From Paracyclopina nana (Eukaryota; Arthropoda; Copepoda; Cyclopoida; Cyclopettidae): a stretch of DNA of 64,000 bases. The stretch's first letter is position 1; each line of letters opens with the position of its first letter. The notes under the pieces are model-generated. The model did not search any database. It was given only the letters and a program-made list of their open reading frames with translations, and was not told the origin of the DNA. Shown piece after piece: positions 1 to 10,848 of this stretch. A program made the position numbers and the translations under genes. Where the stretch lies: the NCBI GenBank assembly GCA_019096065.1, contig JAGUCH010000008.1, positions 6,639,001 through 6,703,000 of the forward strand, in the 5' to 3' direction.

Positions 1-292
1 CTCACACTTCATTCCCTCCAGGGCTGTAGGTAAGTGGCTGCCACCAGTTGTTGTGAATTTGGTGTCTATATATAAGCGATACCTGACTTCTCTCGTACAA
101 AGCCACAACTGAGTTTATTTCTCAACCAAGCACTGTATATACAATGTACTGTCAAGGTGAAATCGCATTGTACATCCTGCTAGGTGAAAGTGTGGTTAGG
201 CAGCGCGGCTCGTACTATGCTACTATACTACTATATTACTGAAGGACGACGCGCTAGCGCCATGAATGGTGAAAGTTATAAAAACATAACAA
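1..292. mobile_element. End of an unidentified insertion inside E2 pol
   Basis: E2 pol is collinear with E1 pol up to the bases ATGAG at 293-297 (plus strand) and then diverges abruptly, so 1-292 belongs to something inserted in E2. It looks like the 3' end of an LTR read on the plus strand: a TATA run near 66-76 and a possible terminal CA at 290-291. The other end lies outside the window, so a target duplication cannot be tested. The family is not recognised. The open frame running from pol into this piece adds about 23 unrelated residues. Confidence 0.45.
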
Positions 293-3200
293 ATGAGTAG
301 GTTGCGTGTAATTCCTGGTAAATGTGGCGATATTCGCCGTTTAACAGTGACTGTATCTACTCTTAAGTTATTTTCTATATGATTTACTGGTGAATCAAAA
401 TCAGCTTCACCATGAAATGAGTGAGATATTTTTGAAAGTATCTCTTCCTCAAGAAATTCCTCATCATCATGTTTCGCGTGGAGTAAGGTTGACGTGTCGT
501 CGTGTATAAATGGAGGTTTCGTGCCGATCATGTCTACCCATTTATCATTCAGGCAATGCAACCTTTTATGGAGTAGAGTCTTACTCATAGTTCCAGAATT
601 TACAAGTGTATCATACACGTGTGTAAGTAATTCCTGTGTCGTAAGCACCTTATCTTTGATCGCATCGGGCAGAGGGTATTTATTTGCATAAATATCCTTC
701 GTAATCTGTCCCGCAATAGAGTAGGGCGCATAAAATACAGTTTCACCTTCTGGTGTTTGATGGTATTTATTTAATAATACATCTACTACTTCTACCTCTG
801 TGCGAGGTACAGCTCTCAGTTTCCATGCTACAGGCAAGGAATATATGCGAGCTGCTAGTCTATGAGTAAATGCATCTTTACCCGTAAATGAACTAGCAAG
901 CACGCTAGCGATTGATAAGCAATCAGTAACTATTACCAATCGCTCATAGGCGAATAGTATGCTTTTAAAATGATTTATCATTGTTAAAACTCCTAATGCT
1001 TCACGTTGAAATGAGTGGTATGAGAGGCAAACCGATAGAGGAAAGCGTGCGCTGTGTGCACCAACACACACTGCTTTCCCATCCTCATTTACCTCCATTA
1101 ATAAAGCCGAGGTACTTATTACCCCAGAATCAACCACTAAATAACCTTCTTTAAAACGTGGTAGCGCCAACGACATACCCGTTTTAATCTCATCTATTAC
1201 TTTATAGAAACATTTTTCCTGGAAAGCAGAGAAGGTGAACTTTCCTGTTTTTCCTTGCGCTGTTTGTAATACATCTAGCAGTGGTGCTGTGTATGTGGCC
1301 ATATTGGGGCAGTACTGGCTTAACCAGTTTGTCATCCCAATAAACTTTTGCAGCTGTTTCTTGGTTGTAGGCATAGGGAAATCATCAAATGCAGACCTGA
1401 ATTTATCGGGCATTCGCATAGTCATAATCCCATTTTCGTCAATAGATATTAGGTGCCCTAAGACTGTAGCCTCTTTAACACCTAATTGGGTCTTTTTAAT
1501 TTGTAATAGGGCATTTAAGTCCTTAAGGCTTTGGAATAACTTCCTCAAATCACCCAAATGTCGTATGTAATCATCCAACGTAGCAGGCCTAGGCTTGCCA
1601 GGGTTCTTACAGGCCACAACCAAGTCATCTACATATACACATGTAAAGGGCAATATCTCAGGGTTAAGGGCCTGTTGGAGGAGCTCTGCGAACATTCTCG
1701 GAGCGATCGCGATCCCCTGGAGGCACGCCTTACTCTTCAAGAAGACCGACCTGTATATACTGCGAGGGGACGTTACCGCAAAGCAGCACATATCAGCACT
1801 ATCAGAGTCCACAGGTAAGTTATCGTATCCGGATGTAACATCAAAAGATGACATCAAACATGAATTAGATAACATCCCTAACAAGGTAGGGATAGGGGGC
1901 ACTATGTGCTCTGAGGTCGTAAATATCAGATTTTTATTAAAGGACGTTAAGTCGACTAATAGCCGAGGCTTGCGTTGCTTCATAGGCAGCTTTTCATCAT
2001 TTGGCCTTGAGGTCAAGAAACAAGGGCAAGCCGAGTACCTATTAAGTGACTTATCCACAATCTCAATTAATCCAGATGACAGCATTAATGCTATTTTATG
2101 GTCAACCTGGGTAGTTTCATACTCCGACATGTTAAATACTTTTGGTACCAACGGTTTATCGTCCTTTAGCTGGAACTTCATGGGTTCGACATTCCATAGC
2201 CTATATGATCTAGGATCTTCTGAGAAGATAGTCTTATATTCCAGTGAGAGGTCCCTAAAGTCTTCCCTAACTTCATCCGGAATGTGTTCCAAATCCATGT
2301 TCAAGATCGTTTCCGGTTTTAATGGAAATGTGTAACCTGCCACTCCATTCAAAATACGGAGAGGGTCAAATTCACTTGGAAATTTCAAAAGGAGATTATA
2401 AACCTCATCATATAGTTTTTGGTTATCTCTCTCATCCTTAGAAAGCTCCAGGCTAGCTGATACAAGGTCTAGTTCAGAAGGACTTTTCAGAACTGTTTGT
2501 CTGACACTGGTATCAACAATAGGACCTTCATAAATAGTAGTGAAACTTTTACGTGGCACTTTGATGCCCATGTTCTTTGCCAAGCAAGGTTTGCATGAGC
2601 AACCAGGTGGTTCAAGTACAAATGGTATAAATTTTCCGAATTTTGTTTTTATATCCTCCTTGGTAAGGTCATCTGGATACATTTGTAACCCAGATAACAC
2701 TAGCAATGCAGCAGTGGTTGCCATACAAAGTGGGTCACCTACATGCACGTCGCCATCCATAAGTGTTCTAATCCACACGTCGTCAGCCACATTTTGGTAT
2801 CGTAGCTGACCAATTATTATGTACATAAGCGTGGTTAGGTAGCCAACATTCTCTGCGTGTTCGCTAGGGACATGGAATATTAACTCAACATTGTTGGACA
2901 ACTTAAACATGATACCATGAGCTCCAAGAACATTTAGTTCAAAATACTTATCTAGTTCATTTCGTTGATAAGCAAGTGGGTAATTTTCATACTCATGTAT
3001 CATCATAGTTATTATAACCCTATCCATCCCAGTGAGGTAGGATTCAATAGGACACAAAGCAATGGTCATACATGGTGGGCAAATATACTTATATTTTAGC
3101 CATACTACTTTAAGTTTATTCACCATCATATTCATCTTGATTACAATGCGCTTTTGTTCGCCAGACAAAAGTTTGTGTCCTGGAACAATAACAGCCCACG

Positions 3201-4800
3201 GTAATTCATCCCATTTTTCTCGTTCCATAAACTTGCTAATTATTACATCAGTTATCTCCTCGTAACCATCACTTTGGTTAGATGAGATAAACACGTAATT
3301 TCCTTTTCTACTAATCAAAGGCTTGTGGCTTCCCCTTAGTGGCTCATAGGCATTAAAAACATGCATATCAGTAAAGGAAAGACCATTTATATCAGTAAAC
3401 TGCACAATTACGTGCGAATCTAAATAATTGCAGTAACATGATTCCATTTCATGCTCCAGGGCTTTTAAACTAATGTTAGCCACATGGGCTGAGACCGTAC
3501 TCTTGAATTTCTGTTTCTTGACAACCCTGGCTCGCCCAATCACTGCATGGGCATTTAAGTAGATGGGATCCTTAGTACTATTCCCTATATTTACTGGGAA
3601 AGTACCTTTACGAGAGACAGCTGTAAGTGCCCCCTCAGAGGTCACTCCGCGATACTCGTTACTAGGCTTAAAGTTTAAGTACTTATCCGCCAATCCGGAA
3701 TAGACATTTTTCTGGTGATAAGTATGACCAAGTTCGTCATCTTCGTCAGAGTCAGAATCTATTTGAATGTCATTACTGATGACAGGTAAATCATGAGGTA
3801 AGCTAGCCATGGTGGTCACTTCTTCTCCAGGGAGCAGAGTGATCCCTTCATTTATCGCCACTGGGTAGAAAGCCTCTTTTGATAGTAAGAGTGGAATTTT
3901 CTTATGTTTAGATTTTCCAGGAAAATCCATAAAGTGCTTTCTATCTTTACTAGTCATCCGGACATTATTATCCACTAATAACGAGTTTCCTATCATTAAT
4001 AATGTATCGCAATCAGATACGAGGAAAACAGCCTGTCTGATTAAAACACGATTTCCAAATGCAACTTGGATAGAGACAGCTTCATTCCCTGGGAATTCTT
4101 CCCCATTAAAGTTCTTAATTACATAATTAGTCTCAACCCAAGGCAAAATGTAACCAATTTTGTCTTCAATCAGTTTTACAAGGGTGCGTGATATTATTTG
4201 CACCATTGCTCCACTGTCAAATAAAGCATGTAAACGTATTTTTCCAGTTATCTCCACTGGTATAAAATACCTTTCACAAACATTATGTAACTTTAATGAG
4301 TATATACTTAGCATGTCATCTTCAAGTTTCGGATTCGGTAAAGGTTCAAAGTGTGTTACTGGCTCTGCCTCATTTGCATTTACTGAGGCCAGGTGTGTAA
4401 CAGTAACATCATTACTACAAGGTTTTTGCTTATTATTTGCACTACCTTTTACAAAGTAATACCATAAAGCTATTATTGCACTACTACAGATTACTGTAAT
4501 TGGCCAATAATTCCATCCAAATAAGCAATATTGACATATGGTTATCGCGATCAGTATTATGCTAATCTCAATCACCGTCATAGTATGCTGAGGAACAAAC
4601 CGACTTTTTCTACCCCTTATTGCAAGGACCAGAGCCTTTTCGTCCTCACTTCCACGAGTCACTATTTCAGCATTTTTTACAGATTGCTCCTTTAAATAGT
4701 CGAAATAAGCTCGTCCTACTTCTTTGTTACATTCTCCCCTCATAAAAGAAGGCAAGATGTAACTATCATTTTCATTGGGATTTTTTGCACTAGGTCCCAT
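293..4800 (-). CDS. pol: Pol polyprotein of E2 (PR-RT-RNase H), truncated by insertion
   Basis: The polyprotein starts at the ATG whose A is the last base of the gag stop (TAATG, 4802-4798). Order: a conserved block near residues 14-30 (LPSFMRGECNKEVGR); two hydrophobic segments at about 75-94 and 98-117; an aspartic protease with DSGA; about 500 residues of unknown function; Ty3-like reverse transcriptase with YVDD; RNase H with DSG, REALG and TDCLS. It stops being collinear with E1 at a HLPGITRN block, shortly before the integrase zinc region, where foreign DNA begins. The frame is otherwise open. The RT core is nearly identical to E1 Pol in protein but differs at many synonymous sites, so both lineages have been selected for function. 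Confidence 0.88.
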
Positions 4801-7367
4801 TATTGTTTACGAGTGGGTTGCGTCTTCCAACACGTTTCTCCTCTAAACTCAAGGTGTAATCCTTTACATAATGGGCACAATGTGCCATCATTTCTGATCG
4901 AGGTCAAGTTTGTGTTCGGGTAATTTGAACACTGCGTTGCATAATGCAGTTGGTTACAGAATAGACACCCACCAGTCTGAAGTGGGTTTCCTTCAGGCAA
5001 CTTAGCTGTATCAATGTTAAAAGTTTTACCCAGCCTATTTATTTTTTCGGATGGTGTTTCTGCTTTTAACATCGCTACTTCAACTGCTTGCCGACTTAAC
5101 TCAAAATTCGCTCGAGCTAGCTCACTTTGTAGCTCATTTATTATTTTTGCACTTTTCTGACTACGGCCAGAGGCTGCCGACATTGTGCTAGCACTATCTA
5201 ACACCTCTTCTTCAGTAGCTTCAACCATAGCAATTCTGGGCTTGGCACGCATATTGGGTACCATTGGTAGCCTTTCCTCTTTATGCACTCTATCATGGTC
5301 CCTTGGCACATAAGTGCCCAGGTCACTGCCTATCAGGTTCATCATGATATTGTAGGCATGCACACTCCTAGGCGGGATATTTGCCTTCAACAAGTAGTCA
5401 TTATATTTATTCACTAATGACTGATAATTTTGGGGCCAATGGAGCCTCAGAAGCGCAAATCCATCAGAGATGGATTCAGAGACAGCATGAGCATCTCCAT
5501 CATCCCCAATAGATGTTCTATGCATCTTTATTCGTAGTCGAAATATTTCCTTAAGTGTCGAAGTGAAGCTCCCAGTTGGCTTCCGGATCAACTCCTGAAT
5601 AAGGAAGTATGCATCCTCCTTATGCACGAACTGAGTGAAGTTAAATATGTCTTGCCAGAGCAACTCCATGCCATCTTTTCCTTCTCCAGCCATTCCCTTA
5701 AAATATTCAGCAGTATTCTGAGAGGCAGCCTCACACATAGCTGTTAACAGCGCGGCATGGGACCAATGGGACCTGCCGGCCTCAGTTGCCATATATTCTA
5801 AGAAAGATGTTATATTTTCAGCGGTTAATGAAGGACTGTGTAGGTCGAACTTCTTAGAGAACTTGTGCCTAATTTCCTTCATGGACTGCGAGCTAGCATA
5901 CTTAACATGACCATTTGTAGGGCATGCAATGTACCCTTTCATGGTAGTCGGGTCATAGATGCTCTTGGAAGTGTCGGCTGACACTCCTGCTGCTACACTT
6001 ATCTCGGGCGTTTTTAAATAACCTTCAGCCAATATTTGCTTCTGGAGTGAAGTAAATTCATCTCTCGTGCTAAGTACACTAAAAAGTTTCTGCATTTCAA
6101 TCATTTTCTTCCCTGGTGACAGGTTTGGGTCGACCATCTGAAGAACTACCCTTCTGGCTGAATCCACATCCTTAATCTCATCAGTGTTAATTAGTTTTAT
6201 CCTTTCTGAAATTGGAGCAGATTCATCATAGATGACGTCAGTTTCCGGAACCATACGTTCTTTTGATGCTGCATCAACTATTAATAGAGTCCTTTCCAAG
6301 TTCTTACTGAAGATGGAATCCACTTTTGCCCCAACCATATGCTTAGCTGTAATTTGTGCGGAGGCAATAATTTTGTTTGCCGTACTCGCATCATGCATTT
6401 TCGTATAATAAGCTTTTACTGTATTCAACTCTTGAATATTCAAGTGGCCTCCCGACAACATCTTTTGTACCATTCTTTGTACAACGTCCATTGGAGGAAG
6501 CGTAATCGAATTTGTTAAGTTGTGCAAATCTCGAGCATTCATTTTAGTCGAGGTCAGGACCGACTTATTTTGGCCATCCTGGTCAGCTCCTTCAGTGAAC
6601 TCATGATGGTTAGTTCCAGGTGGACTTGCTATCGAGGACATATCTGGTGCGGCATTACTCGTCTCATTATCAGGAAAATGTACATTCTGGCCCGGAACTT
6701 TTATCTGTGGCTTCAGCTTAAGCGGTTCTTTTAAGAAATAGTCGCTTTGTAACCCGTAAAGCCTCGCTACGATAGAAAATCCATCTCCAAATGTCCGTAT
6801 CTTTTGCCAATTCCTTGATATCAGTGACGCAACCACTTCCTGCGTCCCTGGCGTTAAATTAGTCATGAAGCTACCCTCAACTTCTTGCATTCGCTGTGTA
6901 ACTTTCTTTTCCTCAATACGAGTTAAAAACTCATCCAAACCAAAACAAATACATAACAAGGCACATGTAGTGCTTGTCAACGAAACAGGGTCAAGTGTGT
7001 CTATATACTTAACCACATTTACAACTTGGCCCACAGGATCCTTATGGGGCATAGTCCCGATGATTACCTTTATATGGTCATCCAAATGTCTAATTGGCTC
7101 CCTAGGGACAAGTACTATTTGAGTCCTCTCCCATACAGCTGCTATTTGTGCTTGAGTTACTGTGACAAACTCTAGTGCTTCTGGATAAGCAACGTGTGCC
7201 ATAAAATTTTGCAACTCAGCTCTACTAGTCCCATTTGGAGCACATTGGGACAGGTACCCTTGAAAGGTGGCCTCATTAGTCCCAAGGTGGTTCAACAATC
7301 GATCCTTTACTTTCGTAACTTCATCAACCAGTGTAGGTCCAGCGATCCTAGAATCCTGATTAGCCAT
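4800..7367 (-). CDS. gag: Gag polyprotein of E2
   Basis: 855 residues, intact. The C-terminus has a CX2CX3HX4C knuckle (CLFCNQLHYATQC) and a second CX2CX3H-type finger (CPLCKGLHLE) ending in a late Cys. A heptad-rich, probably coiled-coil stretch (INELQSELARANFELSRQ) lies just before them. Conserved capsid-like blocks are shared with E1 Gag, such as RRVVLQMVDPNLSPGKK and ARDLHNLTNS. The N-terminus is about 30 residues longer than E1 Gag and diverged. The stop overlaps the pol start by one base. The knuckle spacing resembles Bel/Pao-type Gag, while the RT is Ty3-like, so classification from Gag alone would mislead. Confidence 0.88.
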   Translation of the reverse strand: MANQDSRIAGPTLVDEVTKVKDRLLNHLGTNEATFQGYLSQCAPNGTSRAELQNFMAHVAYPEALEFVTVTQAQIAAVWERTQIVLVPREPIRHLDDHIKVIIGTMPHKDPVGQVVNVVKYIDTLDPVSLTSTTCALLCICFGLDEFLTRIEEKKVTQRMQEVEGSFMTNLTPGTQEVVASLISRNWQKIRTFGDGFSIVARLYGLQSDYFLKEPLKLKPQIKVPGQNVHFPDNETSNAAPDMSSIASPPGTNHHEFTEGADQDGQNKSVLTSTKMNARDLHNLTNSITLPPMDVVQRMVQKMLSGGHLNIQELNTVKAYYTKMHDASTANKIIASAQITAKHMVGAKVDSIFSKNLERTLLIVDAASKERMVPETDVIYDESAPISERIKLINTDEIKDVDSARRVVLQMVDPNLSPGKKMIEMQKLFSVLSTRDEFTSLQKQILAEGYLKTPEISVAAGVSADTSKSIYDPTTMKGYIACPTNGHVKYASSQSMKEIRHKFSKKFDLHSPSLTAENITSFLEYMATEAGRSHWSHAALLTAMCEAASQNTAEYFKGMAGEGKDGMELLWQDIFNFTQFVHKEDAYFLIQELIRKPTGSFTSTLKEIFRLRIKMHRTSIGDDGDAHAVSESISDGFALLRLHWPQNYQSLVNKYNDYLLKANIPPRSVHAYNIMMNLIGSDLGTYVPRDHDRVHKEERLPMVPNMRAKPRIAMVEATEEEVLDSASTMSAASGRSQKSAKIINELQSELARANFELSRQAVEVAMLKAETPSEKINRLGKTFNIDTAKLPEGNPLQTGGCLFCNQLHYATQCSNYPNTNLTSIRNDGTLCPLCKGLHLEFRGETCWKTQPTRKQ

Positions 7368-7373
7368 TTCTTA

Positions 7374-7445
7374 TCTTTTAAAAAGCGTGACGGAGTCACA
7401 CGGAGTATTTCTTATCTTTTAGAGGTGCAACGGAGTCACACGCAA
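7374..7445 (-). repeat. Short tandem duplication just upstream of E2 gag
   Basis: Two copies of about 45-50 bp containing GTGTGACTCCGT and AAAAGATAAGAAAT lie directly before the gag ATG on the minus strand. E1 has an analogous imperfect duplication before its gag (around 10771-10848: CTCT...GAAAC...GGA twice) with a different sequence. A duplicated segment at this spot in both elements suggests a leader function such as ribosome loading or packaging. Confidence 0.5.
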
Positions 7446-7456
7446 TATTCTGGTCT

Positions 7457-7497
7457 TAGTACACTACTGTGTGTACTAAATTCGGCAGTACCGAATT
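7457..7497 (-). other. Two consecutive stem-loops in E2 leader
   Basis: On the plus strand 7457-7464/7471-7478 form an 8-bp perfect stem (TAGTACAC with GTGTACTA), and 7479-7485/7491-7497 form a 7-bp perfect stem (AATTCGG with CCGAATT). They lie about 90-130 nt upstream of the gag ATG, where retroelements often carry packaging or dimerisation structures. E1 has a hairpin at the matching place (10651-10672, TTAAAAGC with GCTTTTAA). Confidence 0.45.
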
Positions 7498-8597
7498 AAA
7501 AGCTATACGCTGTTCAAAGCACAGGGAAGCTTGTCCTATTTACTACGCCGTGTCAAGTGACACAGAGAAAAAGGTTGCAATTACTAAGCTCGTTTATTTT
7601 TTATTTTTTGTCAAGGCTATGAGCGGCCAAGACAAAACACACACACACACACGCACAGATACAAATACACTCACTTATTATATTATAGGGAACAGTCAAG
7701 GGTTTAGCACTACTGGTGCCACAGATGGTAGGTTTTTTCTAAGTCTCTGAAACAAAGGTGCATCAACTTTTTACGCAAAAAAGGTATGCCACTTCGCCAA
7801 CCAGTGTCGACTCAGTGGATGAAGATTTAAAGTTTGCCCACTCCTCCTCGAGTTGCGGGCCGGCCAACCTTCCCTGTGCCCTCGGCATCTTGTCCAAGGT
7901 TAGCCAGTTTTTTGGGCCCCAAACACGCATTTTCCTTTGTGGCTCCCACTCTGGCTCCATGCATGGCCTATTTGGGGTTCGTTGACTCACAGCGGGGTCA
8001 TGGATTACATCATCTTCTTCCATCTGTGTGGCCATACCCACGGACGAGACCCACTAGTGGCGCACCACTCTTGCGCTCACTCGCCCCATAATGGATAGGC
8101 AACAGAGGCTCAGGTCGCAACCTGCACCTTGGCTGGCTTTCCGGCTGCCATGGCACCCATACTCCAAGCTATGCCATGCGGAGCCTGCACGCATGCATTC
8201 ACCTCCGGGAAAGACAGTGTCATTGTTACTTTGTGTAGGCCCATCATCATAACAATGGTCCATGGAAGACATCATCAATGGGCTGGTGGTATGTCACGGC
8301 CTGTACCTCCTTGCACTCCCCGCGCGCCAATTCCAACCCGCCAACGGCATCGATGCGCACTTTAGGCCTAAGGGAATATAAAGCACGAGCACCTCAAAGG
8401 CCCAAAATGCCATCGGATTGACCCCCATCGGCTCGTCAGCCTTCGGGATTTTTTTACTGTATTTGTCACACCCTGATCGCAATCAGCGTGCCGCCCAACC
8501 TGCGCCGCAGAGCAGGAATCCTGATACACACCAAGACATTTTCCGGGACTTCATGGGCTTTTGGTCATCAAACCTTTAGGAGAGAAAGTGGCCTTCA

Positions 8598-8615
8598 ATC
8601 CCTCCGGGGCCTCCA
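8598..8615 (-). other. Primer binding site of E2
   Basis: Reading the minus strand, the LTR ends in CACACCA at 8619, then TTT, then TGGAGGCCCCGGAGGGAT. The same 18 bases follow the E1 5' LTR. A TGG start and pairing with a ...GGGGCCTCCA tRNA 3' end fit a tRNA primer; from memory this acceptor resembles tRNA-Thr. Confidence 0.75.
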
Positions 8616-8618
8616 AAA

Positions 8619-8850
8619 TGGTGTGCGACGGTCACACCCTCTGAAGCCTAGGATGGTTAGCATCGGCTTCATGGTAGCGGTACCGTTCGCAGCCTCCGGG
8701 TGCTGGCCGGATGTCTACCCGCCTTGGACCCAAAGCCGCAGCCTCAGTGCTCCAACTCTGGCGAGATACATCACATGGCAAGCTTCAGTGCTGTAGACCA
8801 GTAATTGGGCCTCCTACCCAAGTCCTCAACGGCCTCAACAGCCTCAGACT
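8619..8850 (-). repeat. 3' part of the split E2 5' LTR
   Basis: 232 bp corresponding to the last part of the 926-bp LTR at 36960-37885, in reverse orientation, with a few percent differences. It ends on the minus strand in CGCACACCA at 8619. The break at 8850/8851 is the E1 insertion point. Confidence 0.9.
8847..8850. other. Target-site duplication of E1, left copy (GACT)
   Basis: GACT at 8847-8850 immediately precedes the E1 5' LTR. The matching GACT at 33650-33653 immediately follows the E1 3' LTR. Both lie inside the same E2 LTR sequence, so this is a true duplication of the target. Confidence 0.93.
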
Positions 8851-9558
8851 TGATGGACGACAAGTTCATCATGGCGTTATGATATGGAAATGGGATGACA
8901 GAAACAGAAGGAAGAAGAAGATGACTATTCAACGCAAAAATATCAACCATAACCTCGCAACCTCCTGTTGAATTGCATCAGAAATATGGGAAGGAAGATG
9001 AAGCTACCTGGTGAAGGGAGGTTAGCCTTGGGAGGACAAGGCAGGATTGCGAGGAGAAGGGGAGTTCTTCAGGGGACTTCAGAGAAGCAACATGTCAACC
9101 TTATAGCTAGAGGTTGACTGGTGTGAACTCTGCCAGCAGCTGGAACCTGAAGATCCTCGCTAAGTTTGATGTGTGCAGCACTGAAGAGACAGCCGCAGAG
9201 AAGAAACTTTATTGTCATATACATTGTTTTGAGCTCTGATTAGAAGCAGCTGTTATGTTGTGTTGTGCCAGCTAATGAATAGAAAATACCATCAGACCTT
9301 AATGAAGTATATTAGTGCTCAACTCATAGCGAGGTCCTGATCCCTGGAATGATCAGGGTGAAAGGGCGAGCCTTAACCACTGGTCAACTGTACATAAGCG
9401 TGCCGAGAGGTTCCTTGCCAGAAGCTGTGTACGTGAGGCTGCGGCCTCTGCATAGCGGCTTGTGAGACCTGGCAGCTCCGGTGTTGCGAATGAGTACTGG
9501 ACTTGGGACCGATGCTTAACCTTCCTAGGTTCCTGAAGAGAGTACAAATTGTACACCA
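8851..9558 (+). repeat. 5' LTR of E1 (708 bp)
   Basis: Starts TGATGGACGACAAG and ends TTGTACACCA. By eye it matches the 3' LTR everywhere except one position (A at about 9546, G at about 33637). The E2/E3 LTRs start with the related TGATGGGCAATAAG and also end in ACACCA, showing common ancestry. Confidence 0.95.
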
Positions 9559-9561
9559 TTT

Positions 9562-9579
9562 TGGAGGCCCCGGAGGGAT
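9562..9579 (+). other. Primer binding site of E1
   Basis: TGGAGGCCCCGGAGGGAT after a TTT spacer following the LTR end, identical to the E2 site. It is complementary to a tRNA 3' end of the form ...GGGGCCTCCA, probably tRNA-Thr (from memory of vertebrate tRNAs, not checked). Confidence 0.8.
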
Positions 9580-10848
9580 CGAATGGCCACTCTCTCTCTA
9601 GTGGTTTGAAGACCAAAAAGAAGTCCTGGAAAAAGATGGATGGATGCGTCCTGAAGTTACCCATTTGTGGCTGTGAATTGCCGAGGGCGAGGCTGCAATG
9701 GTTAGGCGGCACTTTAGTTGCGACTGGGGTGTGTCAATACTGTAAAAGTCCTGAGGCTGACGAGCCAAGAAGGCCATCCCGGTGGAAGTGTCTATGTGTA
9801 GTCTAGCGGTAAATGCAATGAAAAAGGCACACGTACATTTCGCATCGTTGCCACATTTAGAGGTTGTGCCTAAAAGAGACTATATCTATTAATGGACAGC
9901 CCTAGTTTGTGATGAAAATTCCATGGACCCTAGCCAGACAAATTTCCTACGTTGTGTGGCCTGGAACTATCATTTCCTAAGGGAGAAGGCCCGTGGGGAC
10001 GTCCTTGCTTGGCTTAAGCTGGAAAATGGGAGCCAAGCAGCCGGAAATGGTAGCTGGGTGGTGGCATGCGTGTCATTGCCTCTGTGGGCTTTAATGGGTC
10101 AATGGAGCTCAAGATGGGAGCCATTTTGGAAAGTTGAACCCGTTAGAAGCTGAAGCAGATGGAAGAACAAAAACCTGGAGCGCGTAGGGCGTGCATGGAG
10201 CTTGAGGTGGAAGCCACCTTGGAAAGTGTATGGTGCTCTGGACCAGGGCTCTTCTAGGGCGCAAAGAATGCGCGCCTGGGCGAGCTTCGTATACCTGTGT
10301 GTGTGTGTACCTCTTTCTCTTTCCATTCACTTTGTTGAGCTTGCTCAGCTTAGTGGCGTTCAAAATTGGTAAAAGTGAATGCAACCCTTGTTTTTCAGCT
10401 TGTGGGCACTTAGGATTCTGTTGGACATCTGGTGCCTAGGTTTGGTAATATCTCTTCTGAGCAAGTGCTCATCTTTATTCCTGTGTGTGTGTGTGTGTAT
10501 ATTTGTGTGCGTGTGGGTCTTTGGTGAAGACTACTTAGGTAAAAGTGGTCCTAATCATTGAAATAAAAACTTGTCATAGTAATTGCAACTTTTTCTCCGA
10601 GTCACTTGACCGGCGTAAGTAGGAAGCTAACTGTGCTTTGAACAGTATTACGATTAAAAGCTTTAGCTTTTAATTGAGTGCGATTAGAGGCCTAGTGCTT
10701 TTAAGTCGTGCGACGTAGCCCTGTACGAAAAGTTAGCATTTGTGTTAACTTAGTACAAAAACCTAGTTGAGTCTTAGAGATTAACTTCTCTGACGAAACT
10801 AAAGGACAAGTTGAGTTAAAGAGAACCTCTCTTTAGCGAAACGGAAGG
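9580..10848 (+). other. Leader of E1
   Basis: 1.27 kb with no convincing gene. It holds GT-dinucleotide runs (about 10299-10312 and 10482-10500), a strong candidate splice donor (GGC|GTAAGT, intron start 10615), an AATAAA near 10561 and a hairpin at 10651-10672. The donor region is homologous to the E2 leader near 7540, but the E2 copy lacks the GTAAGT. A leader donor would allow spliced subgenomic RNAs for downstream genes. Confidence 0.6.

Larger units (their letters stand above)
7368..8597 (-). other. Leader of E2 between PBS and gag
   Basis: About 1.2 kb without a convincing coding region. It contains a CA-dinucleotide run at about 7637-7651, the stem-loops and the tandem duplication listed separately. 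Small open frames here overlap each other on both strands and show no conservation with the E1 leader, so I treat them as chance. Confidence 0.7.
293..8850 (-). mobile_element. Retroelement E2, internal region and LTR remainder
   Basis: Minus-strand LTR retroelement related to E1. In its own orientation it runs: end of the 5' LTR (8850-8619), 3-nt spacer, primer binding site, about 1.25-kb leader, gag, pol, broken at about 292. The first 698 bp of its 5' LTR lie at 34347-33650, separated by E1. The two LTR pieces minus the 4-bp duplication give 926 bp, exactly the length of the E3 LTR at 36960-37885, which confirms the reconstruction. It is older than E1, because E1 sits inside it. Confidence 0.88.

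Noticed and set aside
7763-8796. Several 60-100-codon ORFs on both strands of the E2 leader
   Set aside because: Mutually overlapping, not conserved in the E1 leader.
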